From assembly GCF_902148845.1 (NCBI RefSeq), contig NC_043746.1, positions 5,026,653 to 5,090,652 on the forward strand: a DNA stretch of 64,000 nucleotides, read 5' to 3'. Source of the stretch: Salarias fasciatus (taxonomy: Eukaryota; Chordata; Actinopteri; Blenniiformes; Blenniidae). The notes under the pieces are model-generated. The model did not search any database and was not told the origin of the DNA. It was given only the letters and a program-made list of their open reading frames with translations. A program made the translations under genes and the position numbers. Position 1 is the stretch's first letter, and the number at the start of each line of letters is the position of its first letter. Shown here piece after piece: positions 9,915-23,131 of this stretch.

Positions 9915-12900
9915 CGCACCTGGGACATTGTCCAGCAGCTTCTGCTGAGCCCGCTCCTTCGTCTCGGTCCGCTCGGACTCGGTTCGAACCTTGACGTGCG
10001 GGGCCAGCTTCCCGTCGGGCCAGAAGGCGTCCCTGAACACACTGATGTAACAGACCAACATCTGCTCACAGAAGATCCAGTTTACAGTGTCCCGGATCTG
10101 TCTGAGAGGAGGCAGGAGAGAGCGGGGCTTTAAAACGTCGATCTCTCAATGATTCAGGATCAGAGTTCACGCCAACGTTTGAGTTTATGTTAAATATTAG
10201 TCTGATGTTTCAAACGGCTCACGGCTTCCACACTCACCACGCTGCTCCACTTACTTGTTGATAGTTCGTCCAAATGTCACCTGGACTAGTGCAATTAGAG
10301 TCTTCCTCACCCACTTAAACACTGGATGTGGAGACAGACAGGGAGGAGTTGGGATGAATTCCTCTCAGCCACAGTTCAAAGGTCACCGTGTCCTCGGCGT
10401 GCCGCTCACTTCCTCTGAGTTCAAAGATCTCCCCGATGAGCATGAAGCAGGGTTCGGCCAGCGCGTCCTTCCTGCCGTCCACCTCGTCGCCGTAGTCCGA
10501 CAGGTCGCTGTCGTCGTCTCCGTCCTCCTGGAGACGTGAGTCCACAGTGAGGAGGAGGAGGAGGAGGAGGAGGAGGAGGAAGAGGAGGCAGCTTCACCAC
10601 ATCTGCTCCCGTGTTTACCTCGGTGTGGGAGAAGAAGTCTCCGGGTAACCTCTCCAGGAAGGAGGCCAGCGAGAAGGACGACTTCTTCTGGATGGACATC
10701 ACCTTCACACGTCCAGGAGGACGGAAATGAACAATGAGCGACACGTGGCGGTAAGTCTGCGACGGCGCGGCGTACAGAAGCTTTTCAGACCTTGAGGTGT
10801 TCTGGAGACGGGCTGAGGAAGGCGTAGAGCGCCTCGGACTGGCACAGCCGCTCATCTGTCAGCAGACGCTGCGCACAAACACACACACACACACACACAC
10901 ACACCTGAAGGCATCATCCATAGCTTTGATCAATGAGAAAAACATTTAGACAGTGAAGAAAAGTATTATGGAAATCTGTCAAAAAAATTTAAATCAATGT
11001 TCAGGTTTAAACCTGAATAAGTAGTTTCTTTTTTTTTTCTTTTTAATACAAAATAAAGCATGAAGGACTGCAGCTTTACTGTAACTGTTAAGGATTTAGG
11101 CGAGTCAGAGAATCTCCAGATGTTGAAGCCACGGTGACGTTTGGCTGCAGTGTCAAAACGTCTGCTGTACCTGGAGGAAGGCATTGAGCTGAGTCTTGCT
11201 CTTGTCTAAGAACTTCTGGTCGATGGATTTGAAGGGGAGTTTACTGAGAGACGGCAGCTGGTGTTTCTTCAGTGAAGGAAAGCACTAAGAAACACACACA
11301 CACACACACACACATACACACGGCCATTTTCCAAGTATCCATTTCACACTAAAACATCAAGAACATGAGATATGCTGAACGGAAGCAGGCGTCTTCTCAG
11401 ATCTCACAGCTGAATCTAAATGTACTGTATCACATGGCGTCACAGACGCACGCTGCAGAGGCTTCAAACAGACACAGGAATCTGCAGTGAATCCATCGTC
11501 AGGTCATTATTTCCAGTCGTTCCAGTTCAGAGCGGCGGGCAGCCCGGAGGGAGACCTCCGCCCCGGAGTCAGTTACCTCCGTCAGCTTCCTGTGCAGCAT
11601 CTGGAACTCCGTCAGCTTCCTGTGGACGCTCCAGCGGCTGTTGGTGGTCTCCTCTCCTTCCACCAGGCTGACGCTGATGCAGTACGAAGCCATGGTCTCA
11701 CCGCCTTCCTCAGCAGCCTGAAACACACACACACATACACACACACACGGTCAAGAGGCTGCAGTTTGACACTCATGTACTTCTCTCCAGAGCCGTGAAA
11801 TGATCATCAGAAGGTCACGTGGAGGAGGGACAGATCTCCACCGCAGCCAATCAGGCGCGCCTCACACAAGCTGAACCCGGAGGATCAGGCGTTTCAAACC
11901 CTCCTGCCATGACTTGCTTGTTAGTCTGATTGGACGCACTTAGAAAAATGTCTGTGTGTGGAATGATCCTCACACACTGCTGTCAAGTGACAGACGTGGA
12001 GCCTTCATTCTGCACCGCGTGGCGTGACAGCCGAACCTCACGCTCGGCTGTGGGAGGCGGCAGGGTCATCCGTCACGGCTGCAGCCTGAGATGTGACGGC
12101 GACCGGCGTAGGAACGGAGCCGCCATTACCTCGGCTGTGGTGATGGCCGCCCTCCAGTGCCCCAGGTTCTCACACCACCAGTCGGTCCTGGTGATGTGCT
12201 GCTGCAGCTCGCTGTGCTCCTTCTCCATGGCTCCGATTTCCTCTTTTAGCTTGCTCACGATCTAAAACACAATCGGCAAAAGAGTCTAAGTGAGTCTTCT
12301 AATCTGAATGTGTCACGAGCGTGCGGCTGTCCCGGTGGACGCTCCTGCTCCCCGGTACCTTCTTGTCAGGCTTGGGAGCGTTCTGGATGGAGCCCAGCGC
12401 CTGCCGTTTGTACTCCAGCTTGTCGAAGAGCTGCCGGAGCTTGGTGGCAGCGTAGCTGGCTTGTTCGTTGATTCCTTTACTGCCTTCATCGCAGACCTCC
12501 TCTCCTGCATCCAGACCCTGGCACTGCACAGGGAGGGGGGGCAGCCACACTTCACAAAACCACCGAAAAACACCGAAACCGACACACGGACGGTGTAAAG
12601 GTGCGTTTCTCACCCCTTCCTCTTTTTCCTCCGTGCTACATTGTGATTGGCTGTGCTGCTCGTCTCTCCTGATCAGCCGATCATAGAGGTCAGAAACGAG
12701 GAAGGAGGGGTAGTATCGCTCTCTCATGGTGTCAGCCACCTGCACAACGGAGCCAAACAATCAGGAAAAGCTTGAAAAGGAGCAGAACTGGGACCAAGAG
12801 GAGCACTTACCTGTTCTTGTATTCTAACGAAGACCTGCGTCCCTCTGTTCCCCACCAGGCTCTGCTGGATCTCCTTCAGGAGAACCTTCTCCACCGGGAT

Positions 12901-15900
12901 CTCTCGGCTTTCCACAAAGAACTTTTGGTAGATTTCCCCGACGATCTGGGGCACTTCGTTCTGTCGAACACACAAAAGAGCGTCTTACTGGTGCTTTCAT
13001 GACGTCTGTGAGGAATCCTGCGGGTCTCCTCTAAACGCTGCGTCTGTGAAGCCGATTATTCCCTCGGTTCTGAACAGAGCGAGGTGGAATCTGAGGGAAG
13101 CGAGCAGCAGCAGCTGTTACCTTATTGGCAGTTTTAAGTGTTTCCACCAGTTCCCAGAAGCTTATCAGAGCCCTCTTATCAACCCTCTCCATGTAAACTC
13201 TGAAGTGCTCCCTGTAACCCGGATTACACAGAATGTCGTCGAACTGGAGAATCTGGATGAGAAAAGGGAAACAAATCATCAAATCAGGAAGTCGAACATC
13301 ATTTCAGCTTCAGAGAGCTGCTTTTCATCATCATCTCTCAACCGTGTACCTTCTGGCTTTGAGGCTCGTCGCCGTCCTCGGCTCCTCCCTCCTCGTTGTT
13401 CTCGTAGTTCGGTCCGCCCAACAGGCGAATGCGCTTCTCGCATTGTTTCTTAGCGACGGTCAGCTGATTGATGTATCGTTTCATGTCTCTGGCTCTCAGC
13501 AGGTCGGCCTTCATCGCTGCCGACTCTTTACCTTTTCGCTCTGAGGGGAAAAAGAAGGAAACTGAGGCGACTCGAGTCGTCTTCGTCACCGACTCTCTTC
13601 CAGAATGACGGAAATAATACAAATAAACATTTTAGTGAAGATCTCAAACTGGAAAGAAAATAACAATGAAAAAACCAGAATATCAAACCAAATCATAAAC
13701 TTGCAGGGAACAAAACCCAGTTTTTTTAGTCGGGGTGGCCGTGTCTCAGCTGGCAGAGGGACGGTAATGATTCGAGTGAAGGGAACCCAGAGTTACTCCC
13801 TGCAGTGTGTGCATGCAAGTGTGTGTGTTGAAAAGTCTATTAGCCAAGATTAAAGTGTATCTTCCATATTTTACACATACTTAAATTTAACAACCCTGAA
13901 CTGCAGGCAGAACAAACCAAACGATCTTCAAAAAATAAAAGAAAATGAAGGATAATAAAATTCAGCTAAAAAAAAAAATAGAATAATGAAACCATTTATT
14001 TTCACATCCCGATCTCAACATCCTGCTTATTTTTCCCTGTATGAGCTATTAAAAAGAAAAAGGTGGATTTGATGAAGGTTAATCTGCCTCTGAAATGCCA
14101 AAGGTCATGTGATGCCACGCTTTGACCGGACATTTCCAGAGCTAAATGTCTGTTATTTTCTTGACTGTAGCATATTAAACTTAGTATGGAACATTTCTCT
14201 TGATCAACTCTGCAGTCCTATCCAGCTGACCGGACTCACCGACAGGTTTTCTACTGAATCTGTCTTTTCTCTTACAGTTTATAAAAAAAACACAACTGAC
14301 TTTAGTTAAAAAAAAAAACATGGATGTTTTCTTTTCCCATTCTGAAGTTTTCAATATGAAAAGCAGTGAAATGAGCCTTTCACATAACGGCCTCTTGGCC
14401 CACAGGCCTCATGTTTGACACCCCTGGTCTGGAGATGACCCGAGCCTCTGACCGACACTGACGAGCTAAAACGGCGCCGTCCTCAAACGCCACACATTCC
14501 TGGAGCGTGAACCCGCATGGCGGGAACGAGGCGCGGCGCTCGTACCTTTCTGCTTCTTGAGCTGCGGCAGGCTGCTGATGGTGGTGGCGTGAATGATCTC
14601 TACCACGATCTGATACCTGCACAGACACGGACGTCAACACAGCGGCCGGTTTGATTCGTTCCTGAAAGTCGAGCACTGAGTGAAACACGTAACGCTCATC
14701 ATGCAGCGAGTAGAGAAGCCGTTTTTCAGACTAACGACGTTACGCAGCAGCGTCACGCTGACCCCACATTCACTGCCAGCACGCTGGAGCGGAGACACCG
14801 TCTGTTCCCATGGCAACAGCAACTCAGCAGACGAACACATTACTGGTTTACTCTGATTAACAAGTCGCTGGTTAGACGTATAGAGAGAGAGTGTGTGTGA
14901 GTGTGTGTGTCGTGCCTGAGTTGTTTGAGGAAATTGACATCAGCAGAGGTTGATATTAGCTTGATGAAATCTTCGTAGGAGGCAGCGTAGGTGTAGGCTT
15001 TCTTCTGCTGCTCGGCCTGCTGCTCCCGCTGCTCCAGCTGAGACAGCAGCATCCTGTTGATGGAGTCCGGGTCACTGAGCACCTCCACCAGAGGCTTCAG
15101 AACTGGGACACACACACACACACACACACACACATGAAGGAATAAGTCAGGAGGGACGACGGTGTGCCTTCGCCCCTCTTCGGAGGCATTACGGAGCGTT
15201 GCTCCTGCTCGTCTGCGGTGATTCCAGTACCTTTGGTGGTGATGACCTCCGTCAGGCAGCAGCGCAGCGTGGGTGACTTGGCGTCCTTCTGAGGCAGCAG
15301 ACATAGCAGCAGGATTCTGGCCACGCAGCGGAGGAAGGCCAGCTCTGAGTCCGGGCTCATCAAACAGGGGTGGAGGGGAAACGGCCGGCTGCACTCCTCG
15401 GGCCTGCGAGGCAGCGAGAAAACGACGCAGATCAACAGTGACGCTGAAACGGGGAGCGACAGCGCCGGTTCGGAGATCGTCGCATCGCGTCAGAGAGCAT
15501 CACGCTCTGCTGACCGCTGCGGTAATTCATGCTTCATACTCCCTCACGTCTCGCCGCCTCCGCTGGGAAAACGTGACCCTGCTGCCGCTATGTGGTTCCT
15601 AGACTAGTGAAGATGAGGGAAGCCGGCGATCGAATCGCCGGCGTCCTGGTGATAATAAAAGCTGTGTGCGTACCTGAGCGAGTGGAAAATGTTCTGACGC
15701 TGTTTACACTTTATAGCAGTAATTTCACCCCGTCTGCGTACATGAAATTACGCCGCTGTGAGCGGACAGGAGTGGGAGGGGAGCTCTTTTCAGGAACACA
15801 TTTCCCGGTAAACAACTGTGAGTCAGACCTCGACGGCCGCCTCATTTCCCCGGCTTCCCTGATTGCAGCGTACCTGGCAGACGCAGCCTTGAGGTCAGTG

Positions 15901-17530
15901 AAGTGTGTGTGCAGGATTCGGATGCTGTCGTAGCACACCACGTTGACCAGGTCGATGTTGGCGAGCCGGGACCGCAGCCGCCCGATCACCTGCCACCAGT
16001 CCTCCGACAGCATGGAGTACAGCTGGCCCTTATCGTGGCTCAGGGGGGTGTACCAGGACAGGATGTAGTCTCGGTAGGCGTAGTCGAACACTGGGGAGAG
16101 CGGCAGGGGGAAGTGTGTGTCAGATGGACAGAAAAGAGCAAACCTGCGTCTATTTTTCCACTGAACAACGCAAAGAAACAGTTTCATTTCCTCGAAACCC
16201 AGCTGCACCCCGTCAGTGTGGAGCGCTGGTTCATCCCGAGTCCTCCAGAGAGCTCGTTACAGCAGGGTCGAAGGTGAGCGGGCCCGTCAGCCTGCCTCTC
16301 CCTCCGTCTGGAGCGCAGAGCGACGACACCGCAGCCACGGCATCACGGGCCACCGCTCCAGGATCACAAAGCTCTATTTATACATGCGAGAGGAAATCCG
16401 ACCCAGAAATTTCAATTACCAGCGACGGCTTTGATGACTGCGTACAAACGCTGTTAGTTCAGTCTGGCTTTGAAGGACAGAGCGAGCTGCTCTGAGTCAC
16501 AACTGGAAAGTGATTCCACAGATGTGAATCGAATGAATTATTCCTTTTTTGATAAGCTGAATAAGAGAGCCGTCCTTCAGCACTTCTAAAGATAACACAG
16601 CAGCAGACGCTGGCGACACACACACTTTCACTGATTACACACACAGGGTAACAGGGTGGAGGGAAGCCCGAGAACCTGGAGAAAACGATCCGACAGCCTT
16701 CAGAGCTCGCTGATCAGGCCTCACTTTGTTGCTATAATCCCTGACATTCATCCAGAAAATAACCTGTTTCAGTTCAGCTACTGCAACTCAAAGATGGTGG
16801 ATAATATCTGTTTCTAACCCTTCTCTCATGTCACTGAAGTGTTTCCTGTCTCTAAAGCAGGGGTGTCATCTCCAGTTTCCTGAACCGGTAAATAAACTGA
16901 CCTAAGTTTATATTTTTACAAAGTTTCTTTGGAAATTTTACACTGTTTTGTCGTTTGGAGGGCTGGACTGGAGCCTCTTGCTGGCCGGTTTTGGCCCACG
17001 GGCCTCGTGTTTGACACCCCTGATGTAAAGGCTGTGGATGGGGATGACTTGGACACCCAGTCCACTGGCAGCCTGTTTAATGTCCGTCCTCCAGCCGCGC
17101 CGACACTTCAGGACAGAGCAAACACACATTCACCCCTCTTACATTCATCAGTTAACAACAAACACGTTTTGGGCTTTTGGAGGAATCTGAAGTGTGTGGA
17201 CGAAGCCCGTGCACAGGGAGAACATGCACAAATAAAATGGTAAATAAAATGTGAAAAGCTTCATTATATCAAACAGGATCATAGTAAATCATTATATTTT
17301 ACAATGACAGAACCAACACTCGCTGCCTGGTTTAAAATCCAGAGCCAGAACACACACTGATGCATCGAACCAGCCGCTCGTTGACTCAGCAGGTCTGGAC
17401 CATGAGCCTCGGCATCTTAAAGTTGGAGAACATCACTCTCCAGAACACAGACGAGAGCACGCGCAAATACACACCCTCAGTGCAAATCCTGCAGCCATCT
17501 GCTACTTGGCAGCCAAACGTACTGATCCAG

Positions 17531-17579
<49 letters not shown>

Positions 17580-20500
17580 GGAGTGGGAGGGATCACTGAC
17601 TGACCGTCACAGAGCTCCATAAGTCAGCAGTTTTCTCAAAAACAGAAGTTCTAAAGACCAACTAGCAAGTTGGTCATTCCAGCAGTTGGAATCAGTTCAT
17701 GAAATAGAAAAACGAAAAAACAAGAGCTCGTTTTGAGTCCTGGGTGAATTTTGAATCAAAGCACTACTTTAAGAATGAAGTCCTCTACAGGGACGAGTGT
17801 GTCTCATGGCAGAAACGAGGCTTCCAAAGGGATCATGAGATGGGGTAATGTGTATTCATGCCATGACGACACACGGTCATTACGAACACAGACAGCAAAA
17901 CGCTCGATTAGATTTGGCATCACAGAGCCTCTGACCCGCTTCATCAGATAATTAAATGTGAATACAATCAAATAATGGAGTAAATTCTCAGACGGTGTTC
18001 ATTTTTTGAACAGCCCAGTAACAGCATGTCCAGGAAGCGCTTCAGATGCAGATTGACTCATGAATTCAAACCTGAATCCACATAAAATCCACTCTGGTGA
18101 AGGGAACAGTTCAACGGTGAGAGCAGCAGATGTAAAACTTGTTTTTTTTTTTTTTTTTTGAATGGTGACATTCAATTCTTAGTCTGGGTCCTGATTCGCT
18201 GCCTTTGGTTTTTAGCGTTTGCTTCATGAAGTCGAGACTCTAGGCTGAAAGTATTTTCATGAACATGGAAACACCATCCAGCGCACAGGTGAGTCATTAC
18301 CTTCCTTCAGGGCTTTATCCACGTTGTGCGACACCACCACCCTCCGTCCCTGGCTGGACTCCTGAGGCGGCGCCACGAAGCGGCCCTGCGAAGCAGCAAG
18401 AGCGGCGCGTCAGTCCCGTTTCATCAGACAGCGGGGGACATGAAACCCTCTCATCAGCCTGGAATCCCGCCAGACGAGGCGGCTCCGATTTGTCCTGCCC
18501 CGTCCGACACGTACACCACACGAACGTTAGTGACAATATTCCTCCTCTGTCCACATCAATAAGTCATCAGCGGCGGCTGAAAGGAGAGCGCCGGGCTGCA
18601 GCCGCCTGTTAGGGACAGCCGCCGGCAGGGTGCAAGGACACAATCCCTCTTTCTGGAAGAATAAATTAACATTTATTGTGCCTCTGTGCATGTGTGTGTG
18701 TGCGTGTGTGTGGGGCAAGTGAGTCTAAATCCAGAAGCGTGAGTCTGCCTCATCTATTATAGAACAACACAGCGAGGACGTGAGAGCAGGGAGCGGATGG
18801 GAAAGCAGGAGAGAGGAGATGGAAGCAGAGTGAAGAGAGCAGTGGAGGAAGTGTTCATCAGATGTGATTCAGCATAATTCTTCACACATCAGGCCATTAG
18901 AGATCCACAGGAATTCAATTATCTGGGTGGGATGAGAGAGGATGCCGGCCTTGTTTGCCTTGCCACATATTTTTTTTTTTGCCATTATTCTGTTGGACCA
19001 GGACTGAGTGACAGGACTGTAGATCCTGTCTGGAGGGAATTAAAGCTACTCTAATGATCTCTTGTGCTGAGACGTAAAGAAACCTTCAACACGCTGCTGA
19101 CTGGAAGCTCCTGGTGGTTCTTAAATGCTGACAGTCCGGTTCACCGTGGCAGAACTTGCTATTCTGGATGTTCTATCCAGTTTTCATTCAGAGCAGGCTC
19201 TCCGGGGCTTGAAGCTGATCGCTGCTGCGATACTGAGTGAGAGGCTGGGTATCCCTGAAGGTCATCAGTCCATCGCAGGGCTCATACAACCACATGCCTT
19301 CATGCATAGATAATTCAGTCATCAGTAACAACAACCCTATAAATCTAATAATTAATTTAAATAACCTGAGATTTTTTTTTTACTGTTTACTTTCATTTAG
19401 ACAGAGTAATGATAATAGAAGGGGACACACAGGGCTGCGGTGGTTTAAAGCTAGAATATACGCTTTACACGTTTTCTCCAGGTACTCCTGAGAAGTTGCG
19501 CTTGTCAGGTGATCAGTGACAATAGATTGCAGATTGGTTGTGAACGTTCATCAGTAGAGATCAAGGATGTCAAACACATTTTAGCCCACATGCAGCTCTA
19601 TCTCTTCTTTAGTGGGCCGGACTGGTACAATAGAGTCATAACACTAACCTTTCATTTCAAAGTTTTTCCTTATTGTGGCACCGAGTATATGTGATGAAAA
19701 TGTCTATATTTAATTTACAAAACTAAACAAATACTATGTAAAAAGATTACAATCTCAGCATGAAGGCAATTTTAATGAAAGCTTCTGTAGGAAAGTCTAG
19801 CGATGTCCGAAAAGCTTCTCCTACGGCCGTTTGGCATGTTTCTACAAACTCACTCTGACAGCAGGGCTCTGAGGCTCATCTGACAGCATCTTTCATGGCA
19901 GCATCACCGGGATCTCAGCTCGGGCCTCACTGCTGTGTTGTGTCCACTATTCTAAAGAAATGAGGCTAAAAATCAACGTTTTCAGGCCTTCTGTTTTGAC
20001 GCCCCTGTATGTGGGCTTGTGATGGACTTGTGACCTGTTCTGGGTATCTGGTAATACTCTGGGAGCCTGAGTTGGACCAAAAACAGTCCAGATGGACAGA
20101 TGGAAGACTTTCTTCCACTTTTGATGAAATGAGTAGCACAACTTCTCTAATCTGCTTCCTAAGAATCACTTTTCTCCCTGGTGTCCTAAACAGAGCTCCT
20201 CCCTGGCTCGGCGGTGTCCTGAGGGGTTTTCTGGGAGCTCTCCTCACCATCAGCTTGCTGAAGAAGTCCAGCAGCACGGCGGAGTGCCTCCTGCTCCGGT
20301 CGAAGCAGCTGACTTTCACGGGACTCTTCCGGACCAGCAGGACGAAGCTCCCGGCCAGGACGCACAGCAGGGCGAAGGACACGTAGATGAAGAGCTTGAG
20401 GAAGAAGGAGGTGAGGGTCAGGCCGCCCCAGGCCAGCTGAAACACTACGGCCGCCACCACGCCCAGGCAGAAGGCTGGGACGAAGCGGAACGAGGAGGGC

Positions 20501-20613
20501 TCGACGGGGGCGCTGGAGGAGCCAGACACGGGCCCCTCTTCTCCTCCTCCTCCGGCCCCACCGGAGCTCCCTCCCGGCGGCGTGGCGGTGTTGGTAGTTG
20601 AGGGGGTGGGCAT
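8931..20613 (-). CDS. snx25: snx25, sorting nexin 25 (complete, 21 coding exons)
   Basis: Membrane-anchored PX-RGS sorting nexin; SNX25 is reported to act in endosomal trafficking and TGF-beta receptor turnover. Exons in transcript order: 20613-20248, 18385-18301, 16090-15874, 15403-15231, 15102-14916, 14616-14546, 13531-13350, 13252-13121, 12960-12811, 12739-12614, 12523-12359, 12261-12130, 11717-11577, 11284-11171, 10868-10791, 10702-10619, 10527-10410, 10321-10255, 10101-9920, 9181-9081, 8996-8931. They sum to 2937 bases (978 codons plus stop) with unbroken phase. Predicted order: two hydrophobic segments (~42-94), PXA (~150-345, FDYAYRDYILSWY), RGS (~430-550, GYREHFRVYMERVDKRALIS), coiled region (~575-640), PX (~665-770, RWSVHRKLTEFQMLH) and nexin-C (~815-960, GQQNARYGIIKIFNAL). 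I chose the first ATG in the N-terminal frame. Intron 5 has a GC rather than GT donor. Confidence 0.95.
8999..9018. repeat. poly-A tract beside last snx25 exon
   Basis: An A-run on the plus strand reads as a T-run on the minus strand. It forms the polypyrimidine tract of the acceptor for the final snx25 exon. Confidence 0.8.
9869..9913. repeat. (TG)n microsatellite in snx25 intron
   Basis: About 22 TG units lie just downstream (in gene sense) of the donor of the snx25 exon 9920-10101. Confidence 0.9.
10546..10586. repeat. (GGA)n trinucleotide repeat
   Basis: A GGA/TCC run in the snx25 intron immediately upstream, in gene sense, of the acidic exon ending at 10527. Confidence 0.85.
13630..14425. 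mobile_element. hAT-type MITE remnant in snx25 intron
   Basis: The right end is clear: a 'ggcccacaggcctcatgttt' core followed by GACACCCCTG near 14415. The left end is only suggested by 'tctcaaactgg' near 13640. A tRNA-SINE-like fragment (near 13730-13790) seems to be inserted inside. Boundaries are uncertain. Confidence 0.4.
16857..17022. mobile_element. hAT-type MITE (CAGGGGTGTCA ends)
   Basis: A short element with left end CAGGGGTGTCATCTCCAG and right end GTGTTTGACACCCCTG, in the large snx25 intron between exons at 16090 and 18301. Its right end (16985-17022) carries the 'ttttggcccacgggcctc' core common to the family. Confidence 0.65.
17030..17240 (-). repeat. Fragment of a dispersed teleost repeat ('accactgtgcaccactg' family)
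   Basis: The inverted text ends in 'gggagaacatgcaca' and contains 'cagtccactggcagcctgtt'. Both resemble the repeat better preserved at 54842-55168. It is non-coding and heavily diverged. Confidence 0.35.
17535..17578. repeat. (TG)n microsatellite
   Basis: About 22 TG units in a snx25 intron. Confidence 0.9.
19563..20006. mobile_element. hAT-type MITE remnant in snx25 intron 1
   Basis: The left end is GGATGTCAAACACATTTTAG with the 'gcccacatgcagctc' neighbour. The right end is 'caggccttctgttttgacgcccctg'. It is diverged and has no coding sequence. Confidence 0.45.
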
Positions 20614-21110
20614 GCTGCGACCCCACCATCCATATATGAGTCGCCGCAGGTTAGGTGGGAGGAGGCACGCCGTGCACACTCGACTACAGCAGCGCAGTGT
20701 CCAGGAAGAGGCATCCCCGCACGGACATCTCCGCTCCGACCCGGCGCGGCGCTGCGTCCCCCTCCGTCCCCCGCCGTCCTAGCATCGGCCCGCCCGGCAG
20801 CAACAGGCTCGCAGCCCGGCGGGGCTCACTCATTCACCGCACGGCGCGCGGTGGCAGCCGGAGCCGGTCCCGGGAAGCGGACACGCACGGAGCCGGGGTG
20901 ATGGAGCGGATGGAGCGGATGGAGCGGCCGCTGCTGCCGCCGTCACCTTGGAGACAACGAGGCGGAAGAAGGGGGCTTAGTAGCAGCTGCTAGCAGGGGG
21001 CTAGGCTAACGCTAGCGTTTACTCACCTATTGGGGAAAAAAAATACCTCCGACACAAACTCTACATCCTCGCTTCCTCGAGAGAGATATGTTTTTTTTAA
21101 AAAATAACCC
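20614..21110 (-). promoter_or_regulatory. snx25 5' UTR and CpG-rich promoter
   Basis: A GC- and CpG-rich block directly upstream of the snx25 start codon, falling off into ordinary composition near 21110. This is typical of a TATA-less housekeeping promoter and is inferred from composition and position. Confidence 0.55.
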
Positions 21111-23131
21111 AAACGAAGCTGTGCACAGAATGAAAGCTGTGACCTAAAGGTGGGAGGTCAGAGAAATCCCCGAGAGATAAAGAAAAGTGTTGTTTTCCTT
21201 CAGCTCCAGCTGACTCTGAGCTCTGTGAAGGGCTGTCAGCCAATCAGCGCCCGGGTTCACCCCGCCTGTGCGCTCGTTTTAATCATCACAGCACTGTACA
21301 GTGGGCGGGGCTTCTCATTTGACGGCATCTCTGGTAGATTAGAAAGCACCGCCCTCCTAGGAGGGTTGCTTGCACTAAAAGATGCATACTTCTAGATCAA
21401 CGTGCCTGTCTGGTTCGTGTAGCAATGGATTTGTACAAAGACTTCTTTGTCGCCACAAAAAACCCCGCTTTGTTAGGAATTATCATTATACATCCATCAC
21501 ATTAACTCATCAGTCTTTTTAGAAATTCACTTGACAGTAAATCGTTTCATTTATACCCCTTTTCAGACATGTTTAATTATATTTATTTGTCATGTAATTT
21601 TAGTTAGGTGTCCATATACTTGCATGTAGTTGATTTATTTTGTGTATTTTCATACAATATAGATTTCTATTTCTGTAATTATTACAAGCGGAATATATAT
21701 AAATGCGTACGTGTAATTGTTTTACAGTAATTCAACAAAACACACATTTAATCATTGGTGATAAATCCAGTTTATTTTTGCTGTTTCTGTGCACTTTATG
21801 AAAATATTGGTGGCTGTCAAAACTGTTTTAATGAATCTGAGTGATAGTAAGAATTATTGCTTCCCTCTTCATTTCATATTTCCTAGAGTTCATGCGTTTC
21901 ATTTTTCTTAAAGTGACATGTAGAAATGACAACTAATCCTTGATCTTGAACTAGGGATTTAGAATTGGAATAATTTTAGTCTGCAAATCAGCGTCTTCAA
22001 TTTTTTTTTTTTTTTTTTTTTATGGATCAAATCAGGAGATATGTCCCATTTGTTCTTTTTCTGTTTGCTAGTCTCAGAAAAGTAACCGGTTGTAGCCAAC
22101 ACAGGGTGGAATGCAAGATACGCTCTGCATAAGTATCCAGTATTTCCAGTGCAAACAGAGATAATCAGGAGCACACAAACCAGACATTTCGCCACACAGA
22201 ACACACTGAACATTCTCTGACTTCATCACAGGGGTTACACATGAAGATGAAAGATCTTTCATGAGCATGCAGAGCGAGAACATGCCAACTCCTCAGTGTG
22301 TAATTTCAAGCCATTAAACGTCTTGCCACTGCAAGCCACTGTCATGCTGCACATCAGCAAAAGGTCACAGTTCAGTTTAAGAGACACGCTGTCAACTCAG
22401 CTCAACACGTCTGGGAGGTTCTAGACAGGACTGTTTTACAACACTCTCCTCCCAAAACATCCAAAACACTGAGTGTGTTTGAACATTCATGTCGTGTTTC
22501 ACTTCGTGTGAATTGTTGGCTTCAGCTTCAAGCTTCACTCTGAAAGAAAAGCTCACAGATGTTCTTCTGCTCACTTGGCTGGAACCAGTGGTTCTTTCTC
22601 GATCACCTCTAACCAGTCTGTTCATAACAAGGTGTTTTCACCCAGAACACTGCTGCTCTCTGGGTATTTTCTCTGTTCCTCATCATTCCCTGTAAACTCT
22701 GGAGATGGATGATCCTGAAAATCCCAGCAGACCGAGTCATATTCATCACTTTCAACTTCACTACATGTCTGAACGCTCTCAGTTCAAAGACACCAACCTC
22801 TTTATAACAAATAACGAAATACAGCAGCATGACAGTAATGATGCCAGTGACATAAATCAAGGTGCAGTGGTTTTATATTTTATTTCTTGTCGTGTTTATA
22901 ACAGAGATATACTGTGAAGCCGTGTTTGTTCACACTCTGCAGTTTGAAGCAAGCACACAAACACACACACAGATTCCCCTTTTCTCCAGCGAAGCAGACT
23001 GCTGTGTGTGCATGCTGCTTCCTGTTGCAACATCAGTGCGAATCATGGACCTCTCGTCAGCGGGTTATGAATTCCTGTTCATCTTTGTTTCCCCTCAGCT
23101 GAGGAATTCATCCGAGGAGGCGTGACCTGTT
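21111..23131. other. Intergenic snx25-fgl1, no gene seen
   Basis: AT-rich sequence with a poly-T run at about 22001-22020. It holds only short, non-conserved open frames without flanking splice sites that join into anything recognisable. Confidence 0.5.

Noticed and set aside
20445-20714. An alternative N-terminal frame overlapping snx25 exon 1
   Set aside because: It is a Pro-rich frame in the CpG island. The snx25 frame carries the hydrophobic segments and splices in phase to exon 2.
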